The position numbers were made by a program, and so were the translations under genes. From assembly GCF_900114705.1 (NCBI RefSeq), contig NZ_FOTW01000016.1, positions 124,001 to 188,000 of the forward strand: DNA of 64,000 nt. Direction: 5' to 3'. Shown here piece by piece: positions 1 to 7,682 of the stretch. The notes below the pieces were generated by a model. It saw nothing but the letters and a program-made list of their open reading frames with translations. It was not told the origin of the DNA and ran no database searches. Source of the stretch: Rugamonas rubra (GTDB lineage: Bacteria > Pseudomonadota > Gammaproteobacteria > Burkholderiales > Burkholderiaceae_D). How positions within the stretch are numbered: position 1 is the first letter of the stretch; every line of letters starts with the position of its first letter.

Positions 1-1
1 C

Positions 2-1894
2 CGCGACATCGAATTCATGCTCTACGAATGGCTGGACGCGGAGGCGCTGAACCGCCGCCCGCGCTTCCAGGACCACAACCGCGAAACCTTCGACGCCGCC
101 ATCGACACGGCCGAACAGATCGCCACCGACCTATTCGCCCCCCACAATAAAAAGAGCGACCAGCAGGAGCCGCACGCCGTGCCGGACGGCAACTGCCTGC
201 GCGTGCAAATCGTTCCCGAGGTCAAAACCGCGCTGGACGCCTTCTGCGCCGCCGGCTTGATGGCCGCCGGCCAGGACTTCGAGCGCGACGGCATGCAACT
301 GCCGACGGTGGTGGAAAAGGTGCTGTCGGCCTACTTCACCAGCGCCAACGTCAGCACCGCCGCCTACATCTTCCTCACCGTCAGCAGCGCCAACACCCTG
401 CTCAAGTGCGGCACGCCGGAACAGGTGCGGCGCTTTGTCGAGCCCATGTTCGCCGGCAAGTTCTTCGGCACCATGTGCTTGTCCGAGCCGCAGGCCGGCT
501 CCAGCCTGTCCGACATCAGCACCCGCGCCGAACCGGACCCGGCCGCCGGCGTCGACGGCGAGCGCCAGTACCGCCTGCGCGGCAACAAGATGTGGATCTC
601 GGCCGGCGAGCACGAACTGGCCGGCAACATCGTCCACCTGGTGCTGGCCAAGATCCCCGGCCCGGACGGCAAGCCGATTGCCGGCGTCAAGGGCATCTCG
701 CTGTTCCTCGTGCCCAAGTTCCTGGTCAACGCCGACGGCAGCCTGGGCGAACGCAACGACGTCGTGCTGGCCGGCCTGAACCACAAGATGGGCAATCGCG
801 GCACCAGCAACTGCCTGCTCAACTTCGGCGAGGGCAAGTTCCAGCCGGAAGGCAAGGGCGGCGCCATCGGCTACCTGGTCGGCACCGCCCACCAAGGCCT
901 GGCCAACATGTTCCACATGATGAACGAGGCGCGCATCGCCGTCGGCCTGGGCGCCGCCGTGCTCGGCTACACCGGCTACCTGCACGCGCTCGACTATGCC
1001 CGCAACCGGCCGCAGGGCCGCCATCCGGCGCAGAAGGACCCGGCCCAGCCGCAGCTGCCCATCATCGAGCACACCGACGTGCGACGCATGTTGTTGGCGC
1101 AGAAGGCCTACGTTGAAGGCGGCCTCGGCCTGGTGCTGTACAGCGCCCGCCTGGTCGACGAGCAACGCAGCGCCGAGACGCCGGAGGCGCGCGAGCACGC
1201 CGGCCGCCTGCTCGACTTCCTCACCCCGATCACCAAGTCCTGGCCCTCGCAATGGTGCGTCGAGGCCAACAGCCTGGCGATCCAGGTACACGGCGGCTAC
1301 GGCTACACCCGCGAATACAATGTTGAACAGTTCTACCGCGACAACCGCTTGAACGCCATCCACGAAGGCACCCACGGCATCCACGGCTTGGACTTGCTGG
1401 GCCGCAAGGTGTCGATGCAGGACGGCGCGCTGTTCAAGGCCTTCGCCGGCGAGCTGCGCAAGACCGTGCGCAAGGTGCGCGGCAGCGTCGGCGTGCCGGC
1501 CCACGCCGGCGCCGGCCTGCCGGCCGAGCTGGCCGCCGAGCTCGCCAGCGAACTGCTGGCCCACGCCGCCGCGCTGGAGTCCAGCTGGCAACGGGTGGAA
1601 CAAGTCACGCTGGCCCTGTATGCTGCCGGGGACATGAACAAGACGCTGGCCAACGCCAGCGCCTACCTGGAAGCGGTCGGCCACGTGGTGGTGGCCTGGA
1701 TCTGGCTGCAGCAGGCGCTGCTGGCCGCCAGCCAATTGCCCGAGGCCAAGGCCGCCGACACCGACTTCTACCGGGGCAAGTTGCAGGCCTGCCGCTTCTT
1801 CTTCCGCTGGGAACTGCCCAAGGTCGAACAGCAGCTGGCCTTGCTCGAAAGCATAGACACCACCACGCTCGATATGCAAAACGCGTGGTTTTAA
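2..1894 (+). CDS. Acyl-CoA dehydrogenase, DmdC-like (5' end outside window)
   Basis: FAD-dependent acyl-CoA dehydrogenase that would introduce the alpha-beta double bond into an acyl-CoA and pass electrons to ETF. The reading frame is open to the left edge and the residues before the first ATG (RDIEF) match the usual family N-terminus, so the true start lies upstream. The middle domain carries the CLSEPQAGSS flavin-contact motif, and HEGTHGIHG near residue 450 supplies the likely catalytic Glu. The length of about 630 residues with a C-terminal extension is typical of the long 3-methylmercaptopropionyl-CoA dehydrogenase-like subfamily, but the substrate cannot be read from sequence. It heads an operon with a Dabb protein and three oxidoreductases. 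Confidence 0.93.
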   Translation, partial: RDIEFMLYEWLDAEALNRRPRFQDHNRETFDAAIDTAEQIATDLFAPHNKKSDQQEPHAVPDGNCLRVQIVPEVKTALDAFCAAGLMAAGQDFERDGMQLPTVVEKVLSAYFTSANVSTAAYIFLTVSSANTLLKCGTPEQVRRFVEPMFAGKFFGTMCLSEPQAGSSLSDISTRAEPDPAAGVDGERQYRLRGNKMWISAGEHELAGNIVHLVLAKIPGPDGKPIAGVKGISLFLVPKFLVNADGSLGERNDVVLAGLNHKMGNRGTSNCLLNFGEGKFQPEGKGGAIGYLVGTAHQGLANMFHMMNEARIAVGLGAAVLGYTGYLHALDYARNRPQGRHPAQKDPAQPQLPIIEHTDVRRMLLAQKAYVEGGLGLVLYSARLVDEQRSAETPEAREHAGRLLDFLTPITKSWPSQWCVEANSLAIQVHGGYGYTREYNVEQFYRDNRLNAIHEGTHGIHGLDLLGRKVSMQDGALFKAFAGELRKTVRKVRGSVGVPAHAGAGLPAELAAELASELLAHAAALESSWQRVEQVTLALYAAGDMNKTLANASAYLEAVGHVVVAWIWLQQALLAASQLPEAKAADTDFYRGKLQACRFFFRWELPKVEQQLALLESIDTTTLDMQNAWF

Positions 1895-1914
1895 CGAATC
1901 GATACGAAAAACAT

Positions 1915-2217
1915 ATGATCAAACACATCGTCCTCTGGAAACTCAAGGAACACGCCGAAGGCGCCGACCGCGCCAGCAACGCCGCCAAGATGAAAACCAT
2001 GCTCGACGCCTGCGCCGATCTGGTGCCCGGCATCCTGAAATTGGAGGCGGTGGTGGCCCAGCCCGGCCTGGAGGCGACGTACGACGTGGTGCTCTACTCG
2101 GAATTTGCCGACAAGGCCGCGCTGGACGCCTACCAGAACCATCCCTCGCACCTGGCGCTCAAACCATTCTTCGGCGCCGTGCGCGAAGCGCGCCAGTGCA
2201 TGGATTACGAAATCTAA
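1915..2217 (+). CDS. Dabb (stress-responsive A/B barrel) domain protein
   Basis: Small dimeric alpha-beta barrel protein of 100 residues. The N-terminal MIKHIVLWKLKE, central LEAVV and C-terminal HPSHLALKPFF blocks are the standard Dabb pattern. Family members range from plant stress proteins to cyclases; no catalytic role can be assigned here. An in-frame GTG at 1885 overlaps the previous gene, but the ATG at 1915 starts exactly at the conserved first beta-strand. It lies 20 bp after the acyl-CoA dehydrogenase and is presumably cotranscribed with it. Confidence 0.85.
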   Translation: MIKHIVLWKLKEHAEGADRASNAAKMKTMLDACADLVPGILKLEAVVAQPGLEATYDVVLYSEFADKAALDAYQNHPSHLALKPFFGAVREARQCMDYEI

Positions 2218-2249
2218 TACCGCAACCCCCACAACAATAAGGAAGAGAC

Positions 2250-3032
2250 ATGCGTACAACACAAGAATTGTTTTCCCTCGCCGGTAAAACCGCGCTGGTC
2301 ACCGGCGGCTCGCGCGGCCTGGGCCTGCAAATGGCGCTGGCCTTGGGCGAGCAGGGCGCCAAGGTGGTGATCTCCTCGCGCAAGCAGGCCGATTTGGACG
2401 AGGCGCTGGCTTTCCTGGCCGAGCAGGGCGTGACCGCCACCGCCGTCGCCGCCGACCTGCAGGACGACGCCCAGGTCACCACCTTGGTCGACGCCGCCAT
2501 GAGCCAGCTCGGCCACATCGACATCCTGATCAACAACGCCGGCGCCAGCTGGGGCGCGCCGGCCGAGGACCACCCGATCGAAGCCTGGGACAAGGTGATG
2601 AACCTCAACATCCGCAGCATCTTCCTGGTGTCGCAGGCGGTCGGCAAGCGCTCGATGATTCCGCGCAAGTATGGCCGCATCATCAACATCGCCTCCATCG
2701 CCGGCTTCAGCGGCAACCCGCCGGGTACGATGAAAACCATTGCCTACAACACCTCCAAGGCCGCCGTGATCAACTTCACGCGCACCCTGGCGGGCGAGTG
2801 GGGCGCCTACGGCATCACCGTCAACGCGGTGGCGCCGGGCTTCTTCCCGTCCAAGATGACCAAGGGCATCCTTGAGAAACTGGGCAGCGACGAGCTGGCC
2901 AAGGGCGCGCCGCTGCAACGCATCGGCGACAACGAGGACTTGAAGGGCGTGGCGGTGCTGTTCGCCTCCGACGCCGGCAAACACATCACCGGCCAGACGT
3001 TGGCGGTGGACGGCGGCGTATCCGCCGTCTAA
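2250..3032 (+). CDS. SDR family NAD(P)-dependent oxidoreductase
   Basis: Classical short-chain dehydrogenase/reductase of 260 residues. It shows the TGGSRGLG dinucleotide-binding motif (residues 18-25), an NNAG motif near residue 97, a catalytic Ser in the IASIAG block, YNTSK (Tyr/Lys pair) and the C-terminal GQTLAVDGG typical of FabG-like 3-oxoacyl or 3-hydroxyacyl reductases. A GGAAGAG ribosome site precedes the ATG. Its place behind an acyl-CoA dehydrogenase suggests a 3-hydroxyacyl-CoA or related alcohol/ketone step, but that is inference. Confidence 0.92.
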   Translation: MRTTQELFSLAGKTALVTGGSRGLGLQMALALGEQGAKVVISSRKQADLDEALAFLAEQGVTATAVAADLQDDAQVTTLVDAAMSQLGHIDILINNAGASWGAPAEDHPIEAWDKVMNLNIRSIFLVSQAVGKRSMIPRKYGRIINIASIAGFSGNPPGTMKTIAYNTSKAAVINFTRTLAGEWGAYGITVNAVAPGFFPSKMTKGILEKLGSDELAKGAPLQRIGDNEDLKGVAVLFASDAGKHITGQTLAVDGGVSAV

Positions 3033-3043
3033 GGAGCATCGAC

Positions 3044-4039
3044 ATGACTACATTCCAACGCATTGTTCTAGCCCAGCGCCCGCGCGGCGAAGTGTTAGCC
3101 AGCAATTTCCGCCTGGAGACGGTTGAGGTGCCCGCCCTGGCCGACGGCCAAGTGCTGGTACGCAACCATTTCCTCTCGCTGGACCCGTATATGCGCGGCC
3201 GTATGAGCGACGCCAAGAGCTACGCCGCGCCGCAGCCGCTCGACGAAACCATGATCGGCGGCACCGTCGGCCAGGTGGTCGAGTCGAAGAACCCCAAGTT
3301 CGCCGTCGGTGAGCACGTCGCCGGCATGTTCGGCTGGGCCGAAATGGGCGTCTCCGACGGCGCCCTGCTGCGCAAGCTCGACGTCAGCCGGATTCCGCTG
3401 TCGGCCTATCTGGGCCCGGTCGGCATGACCGGCATGACCGCCTGGTACGGCCTGAACCAGATCATGCAACCGAAGGCCGGCGAGACGGTGGCGGTGTCGG
3501 CCGCCAGCGGCGCCGTCGGCAGCGTGGTCGGCCAGCTGGCCAAGCTGCGCGGCTGCCGCGTGGTCGGCATCGCCGGCGGCAAGGAAAAGTGCGACTACGT
3601 CGTCAACGAGCTGGGCTTCGACGCCTGCGTCGACTACAAGGCCGGCAACCTGCAGGCCGACTTGGCCGCCGCCGCGCCGAACGGCATCGACGCCATCTTC
3701 GAAAACGTCGGCGGCGAGGTGTTCGACGCCGCGCTGGCGCGCACCAACGCCTTCGCCCGCGTCGCCCTGTGCGGCATGATCGCCGGCTACAACGGCGCCG
3801 ACGTGGAGATCAAGAACGCCCGCGTCCTGCTGACCAACCGCCTGACGCTGCGCGGCTTCATCGTCACCGAGCACATGGAATTCTGGCCGCAAGGCCTGAC
3901 GGAACTGGGCATGCTGGTCGCGACCGGCAAGCTCAAGTATCGGGAAACGGTGGCGCCCGACCTGGCCGCCGCCCCGGAAGCGTTCATTGGCCTGCTCAAA
4001 GGCAAAAACTTCGGCAAACAACTGGTGAAACTGATCTGA
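3044..4039 (+). CDS. NADP-dependent oxidoreductase, zinc-independent MDR (PTGR/CurA-like)
   Basis: Medium-chain reductase of 331 residues. It has an N-terminal GroES-like fold with LSLDPYMRGRM, the family hallmark of leukotriene B4 12-hydroxydehydrogenase/CurA-type alkenal or alkenone reductases. A Rossmann domain with AASGAVGSVVGQLAK follows near residue 150. The zinc-ligand pattern of alcohol dehydrogenases is absent. Likely reaction: NADPH reduction of an alpha,beta-unsaturated ketone or aldehyde. It starts 11 bp after the SDR gene, and its stop codon shares one base with the next start (TGATG). Confidence 0.92.
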   Translation: MTTFQRIVLAQRPRGEVLASNFRLETVEVPALADGQVLVRNHFLSLDPYMRGRMSDAKSYAAPQPLDETMIGGTVGQVVESKNPKFAVGEHVAGMFGWAEMGVSDGALLRKLDVSRIPLSAYLGPVGMTGMTAWYGLNQIMQPKAGETVAVSAASGAVGSVVGQLAKLRGCRVVGIAGGKEKCDYVVNELGFDACVDYKAGNLQADLAAAAPNGIDAIFENVGGEVFDAALARTNAFARVALCGMIAGYNGADVEIKNARVLLTNRLTLRGFIVTEHMEFWPQGLTELGMLVATGKLKYRETVAPDLAAAPEAFIGLLKGKNFGKQLVKLI

Positions 4040-4962
4040 TGAAAACATTCAAAGACAAAGTCGTCGTCATTACCGGCGGCGCGAGCGGTTTGGGTAGGGA
4101 ATTCGCCAACGTGGCGGCGCGCCTGGGCATGAAACTGGTGCTGGCCGACGTGCAGCGCGACGCGCTCGACCGCGCCAAGGAAGAGCTGGCGGCCCAGGGC
4201 GCCAGCGTCATCGCCATGCTTTGCGACGTGCGCAAGGGCGAGCAGGTGCAGGCGCTGGCCGACGCCACCGTCGCCGAGTTCGGCGGCGTGAACCTGGTGT
4301 TCAACAACGCCGGCGTGGGTTCGGGCGGCTTGATCTGGGAAAACACCGAGGCGGACTGGGAGTGGGTGCTGGGCGTCAACGTCTGGGGCGTGATCCACGG
4401 CGTGCGCATTTTCACCAAGCTGATGCTGGACGCCGCCGCCAAGGACCCGTCCTTCGAGGGGCACATCGTCAACACCGCCTCGATGGCCGGGCTGTTGAAC
4501 GCGCCGGCGATGGGCGTCTACAACGTTTCCAAGCACGCCGTGGTGTCGCTGACGGAAACCTTGTATCAGGATCTGCAACTGGTCGGCGCGCCGGTGGGCG
4601 CCTCCGTGCTGTGCCCGTACTTCGTGCCGACCGGCATCAGCCAGTCGCACCGCAACCGGCCCGACGACGTGCGCATGACCAAGGGACCAACCGCCAGCCA
4701 ACTGGCCTCGCAGGCGATGACGGACAAGGCCGTGTCGTCCGGCAAGGTATCGGCCGTCGACGTGGCCGAGCTGACCTTCAAGGCGATCGCCGACGGCCAG
4801 TTCTACATCTACTCGCATCCAGACGCGCTGGCCGGCGTGCAGATGCGCATGGAAGAGATCGTGCAGCATCGCAATCCGAGCGATCCGTACAAGGCCACGC
4901 CGCATGTGCGCGAGGCCCTGCGGGCTAAGATGAAGTTGGGCGAGGCTGCGCCCAAGGCCTGA
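4039..4962 (+). CDS. SDR family NAD(P)-dependent oxidoreductase
   Basis: Second short-chain dehydrogenase of the operon, 307 residues. It has TGGASGLG (residues 12-19), NNAGVG, a catalytic Ser in NTASMAG and YNVSK. The C-terminal tail is longer than in FabG-type SDRs, matching the subgroup usually annotated as SDR family oxidoreductase in fatty-acid or steroid gene clusters. The ATG overlaps the previous stop codon by one base, so translational coupling is likely. The operon probably ends here, because a strong GC-rich hairpin follows. Confidence 0.92.
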   Translation: MKTFKDKVVVITGGASGLGREFANVAARLGMKLVLADVQRDALDRAKEELAAQGASVIAMLCDVRKGEQVQALADATVAEFGGVNLVFNNAGVGSGGLIWENTEADWEWVLGVNVWGVIHGVRIFTKLMLDAAAKDPSFEGHIVNTASMAGLLNAPAMGVYNVSKHAVVSLTETLYQDLQLVGAPVGASVLCPYFVPTGISQSHRNRPDDVRMTKGPTASQLASQAMTDKAVSSGKVSAVDVAELTFKAIADGQFYIYSHPDALAGVQMRMEEIVQHRNPSDPYKATPHVREALRAKMKLGEAAPKA

Positions 4963-4976
4963 GGCTAGACTTGAAT

Positions 4977-5008
4977 CGGCCGGCGGCGGCCAACGTCGCC
5001 GCCGGCCG
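4977..5008. terminator. GC-rich hairpin after the oxidoreductase operon
   Basis: A perfect 12-bp stem (CGGCCGGCGGCG and its complement) encloses an 8-nt loop 14 bp after the SDR stop codon. No T-run follows on the plus strand, so it is only a terminator-like structure. It sits between convergent genes and could serve both strands. Confidence 0.5.
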
Positions 5009-5064
5009 GCATATGCTTCAAGGTCATATCATTTGGCTTTCTTCAGCCGCAATCCGCATCTACC

Positions 5065-5583
5065 TTACGGCTTGCCAACTTCGGCAAGCCGTCCATTCTT
5101 CAGTACCAACTTGATCGTTGTCCGTTTGCTCGGGAAGTTCGGTGCATCGTCCGGGCCGACTTCCAGTGCAGGGATGGTGATTTCCGCAGTGTGCGTTTTC
5201 GGATCGCGCACCAGTTTCGCGGCCAGACTCGTCACGCCGCGCCAGCCCTTGCCGCCGATGGGAATCACGTCCATCAAGGTGTAGTGGGGCCGCTTTCCGT
5301 CTTCGTCCGTTTCGTAGCTGAACATGGCGAAATACTGGGTGTGGTTGTTGCCGCCGCCAAATCCTTCCACAGTAAATACCGTCAGCGCCACTTGCTCGCC
5401 TTTTTGCGGACTCAGCATCTTGAACAGGGTCGCCTTCGGATAGCCGACCGCGTATGGATCGCGCAGTAGCTCCGTCAAGCGCTCGACCTGATCGATCAGG
5501 GGTTTCGGCGCGGTCTCCGTGGCTGGCGCAGCCATGGCGGTCGAGGTGGCAAAGAGGAGTGCAATGAGAAGTCGAAATGGCAT
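5065..5583 (-). CDS. Hypothetical exported protein
   Basis: 172 residues. The ATG at 5583 gives a clean signal peptide (MPFRLLIALLFATSTAMA, cleavage before APA). A longer in-frame start would bury that signal, so the shorter one was chosen. The mature part is mixed polar and beta-rich (ALTVFTVEGFGGG, HYTLMDVIPIGGKGW) with no recognised catalytic motif. Probably periplasmic. Base composition is clearly less GC-biased than in the operon before it. Function unknown. Confidence 0.75.
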   Translation of the reverse strand: MPFRLLIALLFATSTAMAAPATETAPKPLIDQVERLTELLRDPYAVGYPKATLFKMLSPQKGEQVALTVFTVEGFGGGNNHTQYFAMFSYETDEDGKRPHYTLMDVIPIGGKGWRGVTSLAAKLVRDPKTHTAEITIPALEVGPDDAPNFPSKRTTIKLVLKNGRLAEVGKP

Positions 5584-5595
5584 GGGAATAATCTT

Positions 5596-5650
5596 GTAGA
5601 ATTGACGACGTGATAATACACTTAAAGTTGGCATTGTACTAAGCGAGCTC
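5596..5650 (+). repeat. ~50-bp intergenic repeat, copy 1
   Basis: The segment starts GTAGAATTGA and contains AAAGTTGGCAT followed by TACTAAG. A similar segment at 11830-11880 shares about three quarters of its positions. Both lie shortly upstream of plus-strand genes (DUF1737 here, a nitroreductase there). It may be a shared promoter or regulator site. The TTGGCA core recalls a sigma-54 -24 element, but the -12 GC is not correctly placed. Confidence 0.45.
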
Positions 5651-5700
5651 TTCGGCAATGCTACTGCTAGCCAGCAATCATTTATAGGAATCAGCAAACC

Positions 5701-5889
5701 ATGAGCACTCCACCGGACGACTTGCCAGTGTACCGAGTTCTAACTGGTCCAGACGATGCGAAGTTTTGCCGTCGTGTTAGCGAAGCCCTGGCACTTGGAT
5801 ATGTACTTTACGGTTCGCCGGCACTGACCTTCAATGGCGAAAATGTTGTTGTGGCGCAAGCTGTGGTGTGGCCTGGGGTGGCGGCATAG
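5701..5889 (+). CDS. DUF1737 domain protein
   Basis: 62-residue protein with the DUF1737 signature: YRVLTGPDD, FCRRVSEAL, then SPALTFNG and VAQAVVWP. The family is small, cytoplasmic and functionally uncharacterised. An AGGAA ribosome site stands 11 bases before the ATG. The gene lies alone between a divergent exported-protein gene and a VOC-family gene, in a stretch of reduced GC. Confidence 0.82.
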   Translation: MSTPPDDLPVYRVLTGPDDAKFCRRVSEALALGYVLYGSPALTFNGENVVVAQAVVWPGVAA

Positions 5890-5989
5890 GGGCCTCAGCT
5901 CGGCCAGAATGGTTTTTTGCTTGCTTCGGTAAGTTTAGTGTAAATTAAGCAATTTTCGCCGCTTCTTACATGTTTACGAGGATGAATTG

Positions 5990-6385
5990 ATGCAATTGTC
6001 CAACTATCTCTTTTTCACTACAACTTGCGAGCAGGCATTGGAGTTTTACACCCAGTGCGGGCTGGGCCGAGTAAGCGATGTTTTGCGATTTGGCGTTGAT
6101 GGCATGCCGGTTCGTCATGAATCCATGCGCGGCAAAATCATGCATGCAAGATTTGAAGGGCCGGGTGTTCTGTTCTTTGCCTCTGACAATGATGATGCGG
6201 AGCCAATGCGAGGGTCCGCACATATTTTGCAGATGAATGATAAGCAGTTGACGAAACAGATTTTTGACAAATTGGCGGACGGAGGCGTAGTCACCACACC
6301 TCTAGATACGCAGGTTTGGGGCGACTATTTCGGTAAGTTGACCGACCGGTTTGGCGTGCAGTGGATGCTGAACTGTTCGGCTTGA
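5990..6385 (+). CDS. VOC family protein (PhnB/glyoxalase-like)
   Basis: 131 residues with the paired beta-alpha-beta-beta-beta layout of PhnB-type vicinal-oxygen-chelate proteins: N-terminal NYLFFTTTCEQALEFYTQC, a middle GKIMHARFEGPGVLFFASD, and C-terminal WGDYFGKLTDRFGVQWML. Members bind small ligands or modify antibiotics; the substrate here is unknown. The ATG at 5990 sits 7 bases after GAGGA; a TTG three bases earlier is less likely. Codon use is AT-richer than in the flanking core genes, which suggests transfer. Confidence 0.87.
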   Translation: MQLSNYLFFTTTCEQALEFYTQCGLGRVSDVLRFGVDGMPVRHESMRGKIMHARFEGPGVLFFASDNDDAEPMRGSAHILQMNDKQLTKQIFDKLADGGVVTTPLDTQVWGDYFGKLTDRFGVQWMLNCSA

Positions 6386-6432
6386 ATTAAGCCTGTTGAG
6401 AGTGGTCAATTTACCAAAACCAGCCGGAAACG

Positions 6433-6450
6433 CACAACTTCGGAGTTGTG
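6433..6450. terminator. Hairpin with TCGG tetraloop after the VOC gene
   Basis: CACAACT-TCGG-AGTTGTG forms a perfect 7-bp stem about 50 bp after the VOC stop. No T-tract follows, so its role as a terminator is uncertain. Confidence 0.35.
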
Positions 6451-6570
6451 TGAATATTTGGCGGACCTATTTCATGAGAATGCGACACCTCGAAACTGCA
6501 ATGCGGTTCAATTAAAATAAAGTCGGTGTTCGGCCATGAGCCGCCACTCGAGATTTGGAGGAAAGCAACG

Positions 6571-7044
6571 ATGCTCGTACGCGACTATACTGAACTAGAT
6601 TTTCGCGCTGTGTGTCGTATCTATATTGACGCAAAACGGGACGAGCTTCAGTTCGAAAGCGGTGAGTTTGAAATCACTCCACTAGACCAAGATGCTGTTA
6701 TTTTGGCAGCGTTCAAGGAGTCAACTGTAGTGGTTTTCGAAGATAGTGAAGTTTTAGGATTCGCAGCCGTACACGACAATCAATTACGTGCATTGTTCGT
6801 TCGCCGGGATGCTCGCGGTATTGGCGTTGGACAAGCGTTGCTTGACGCCGCGTTCTCGATGAATGCGGCTGGTCTTGTTCTTAACGTTGCGAAGTCGAAT
6901 ATAGGAGCGCGGAAATTTTACCTACGCAATGGCTTTTTGGCTGTTGGCGAGGCTGACCGTACGTACCATGACAAGACAATCACTTACATTCAGATGAAGT
7001 TTGCTTCGCTAAATGCGAATGTGTGGCAGCAACCTACCGATTGA
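6571..7044 (+). CDS. GNAT family N-acetyltransferase
   Basis: 157 residues. The acetyl-CoA binding motif A is readable as LRALFVRRDARGIGVGQALLD (pattern V-x5-R-G-x-G-x-G/A), followed by LNVAKSNIGARKFYLRNGF, the usual motif B with an N-x-x-A-x-x-F-Y core. The ATG at 6571 follows GGAGG at a good distance; an upstream in-frame GTG would add a non-conserved leader. Substrate unknown. The gene lies in a low-GC stretch and is followed 55 bp downstream by an attC-like element, so it may be a cassette gene. Confidence 0.87.
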   Translation: MLVRDYTELDFRAVCRIYIDAKRDELQFESGEFEITPLDQDAVILAAFKESTVVVFEDSEVLGFAAVHDNQLRALFVRRDARGIGVGQALLDAAFSMNAAGLVLNVAKSNIGARKFYLRNGFLAVGEADRTYHDKTITYIQMKFASLNANVWQQPTD

Positions 7045-7099
7045 AGACACTACAATCAGCTTTAGAGTTGAGTCGGTCCGCCCCAGCACTCCGGGTCAG

Positions 7100-7167
7100 C
7101 CCTAACTATTTAATCAAGGAAAGCAAGAATCGTACCGATTCTCGTCCCCTTATCTCAGGCGTTAGGC
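7100..7167 (+). repeat. attC-like (integron recombination site-like) element
   Basis: The right end is GTTAGGC, fitting the R' core GTTRRRY. The left end CCTAAC pairs with it. Between them lies an imperfect stem containing GAATCG-TAC-CGATTC and further out AAGG/CCTT. The ~68 bp length is within the range for attC sites. It lies between a GNAT gene and a hypothetical gene. No integron integrase or second site was found in the window, so this is a candidate only. Confidence 0.35.
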
Positions 7168-7236
7168 CTCACGAAAGCAAGCACTCGCACATGACTGTCC
7201 GTTCATAGTTCAACACCCACTCCCACCCATGATTGG

Positions 7237-7644
7237 ATGCTGCGCATGCCCCACCACTTATACAACCCGCCCGGCCGATCTATCTGGACGTTCATGACCC
7301 TGTGTCTGCTGAGCCCAGCACACGCCCAGCAATGCATAGACCCACCAGCCCAGACCGCACCATACATTCGTGCTGCTGTAACTGCCACTCTAGCGTCAGT
7401 GACAAAGTTGGGTTCCGGCAGCGGATTTGGTATCGCCATAGAAGGCGGGATGCGTGACGTCTATCGCCAGTATCCTAATGCTGACAAGTTGGTAGTAATG
7501 CAGGCGCTCCTCGCACAATCATGCGAAGTCATCAAGGGACTTTCTCTCTCCGCGCCGGAGAAACTGTCGGCGTACAAGGATACTCAGAGTCGGGTTCTTC
7601 GTAAGCGTCTGCCCAGTGACGTCTTGAGCGGGCTGGTGATTTGA
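7237..7644 (+). CDS. Hypothetical exported protein, 3' end replaced by IS66 terminus
   Basis: 135 residues with a probable signal peptide (hydrophobic TFMTLCLLSPAHA, then QQC). The C-terminal half contains YRQYPNADKLVVMQALLA and a later KDTQSRVL block. The same blocks recur in the gene at 10027-10320 on the other side of the IS66 element, so the two encode the same small domain of unknown function. The IS66 inverted repeat begins at 7601, so the last ~13 codons and the stop come from the insertion sequence and the native C-terminus is lost. An alternative start is the ATG at 7246. Confidence 0.6.
   Translation: MLRMPHHLYNPPGRSIWTFMTLCLLSPAHAQQCIDPPAQTAPYIRAAVTATLASVTKLGSGSGFGIAIEGGMRDVYRQYPNADKLVVMQALLAQSCEVIKGLSLSAPEKLSAYKDTQSRVLRKRLPSDVLSGLVI
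7601..7623 (+). repeat. IS66 left terminal inverted repeat
   Basis: Begins GTAAGCGTCTGCCCAG and marks the end of the element next to tnpC. It also supplies the last codons of the truncated gene ending at 7644. Confidence 0.85.
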
Positions 7645-7682
7645 TCGATGATGGCATCACACCGCTGGGAAGCGGCGTAATC

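Noticed and set aside
131..1879. Long antisense frame opposite the acyl-CoA dehydrogenase
   Set aside because: High-GC shadow frame with low-complexity translation; no motif or ribosome site.
5604..5645. Sigma-54 promoter in the ~50-bp repeat
   Set aside because: TTGGCA is present, but the -12 GC is not at the required distance in either copy.
6386..6570. A second attC-like site upstream of the GNAT gene
   Set aside because: Only a short symmetrical hairpin (CACAACT/AGTTGTG) is present. No GTTRRRY core pairs with an inverse core.
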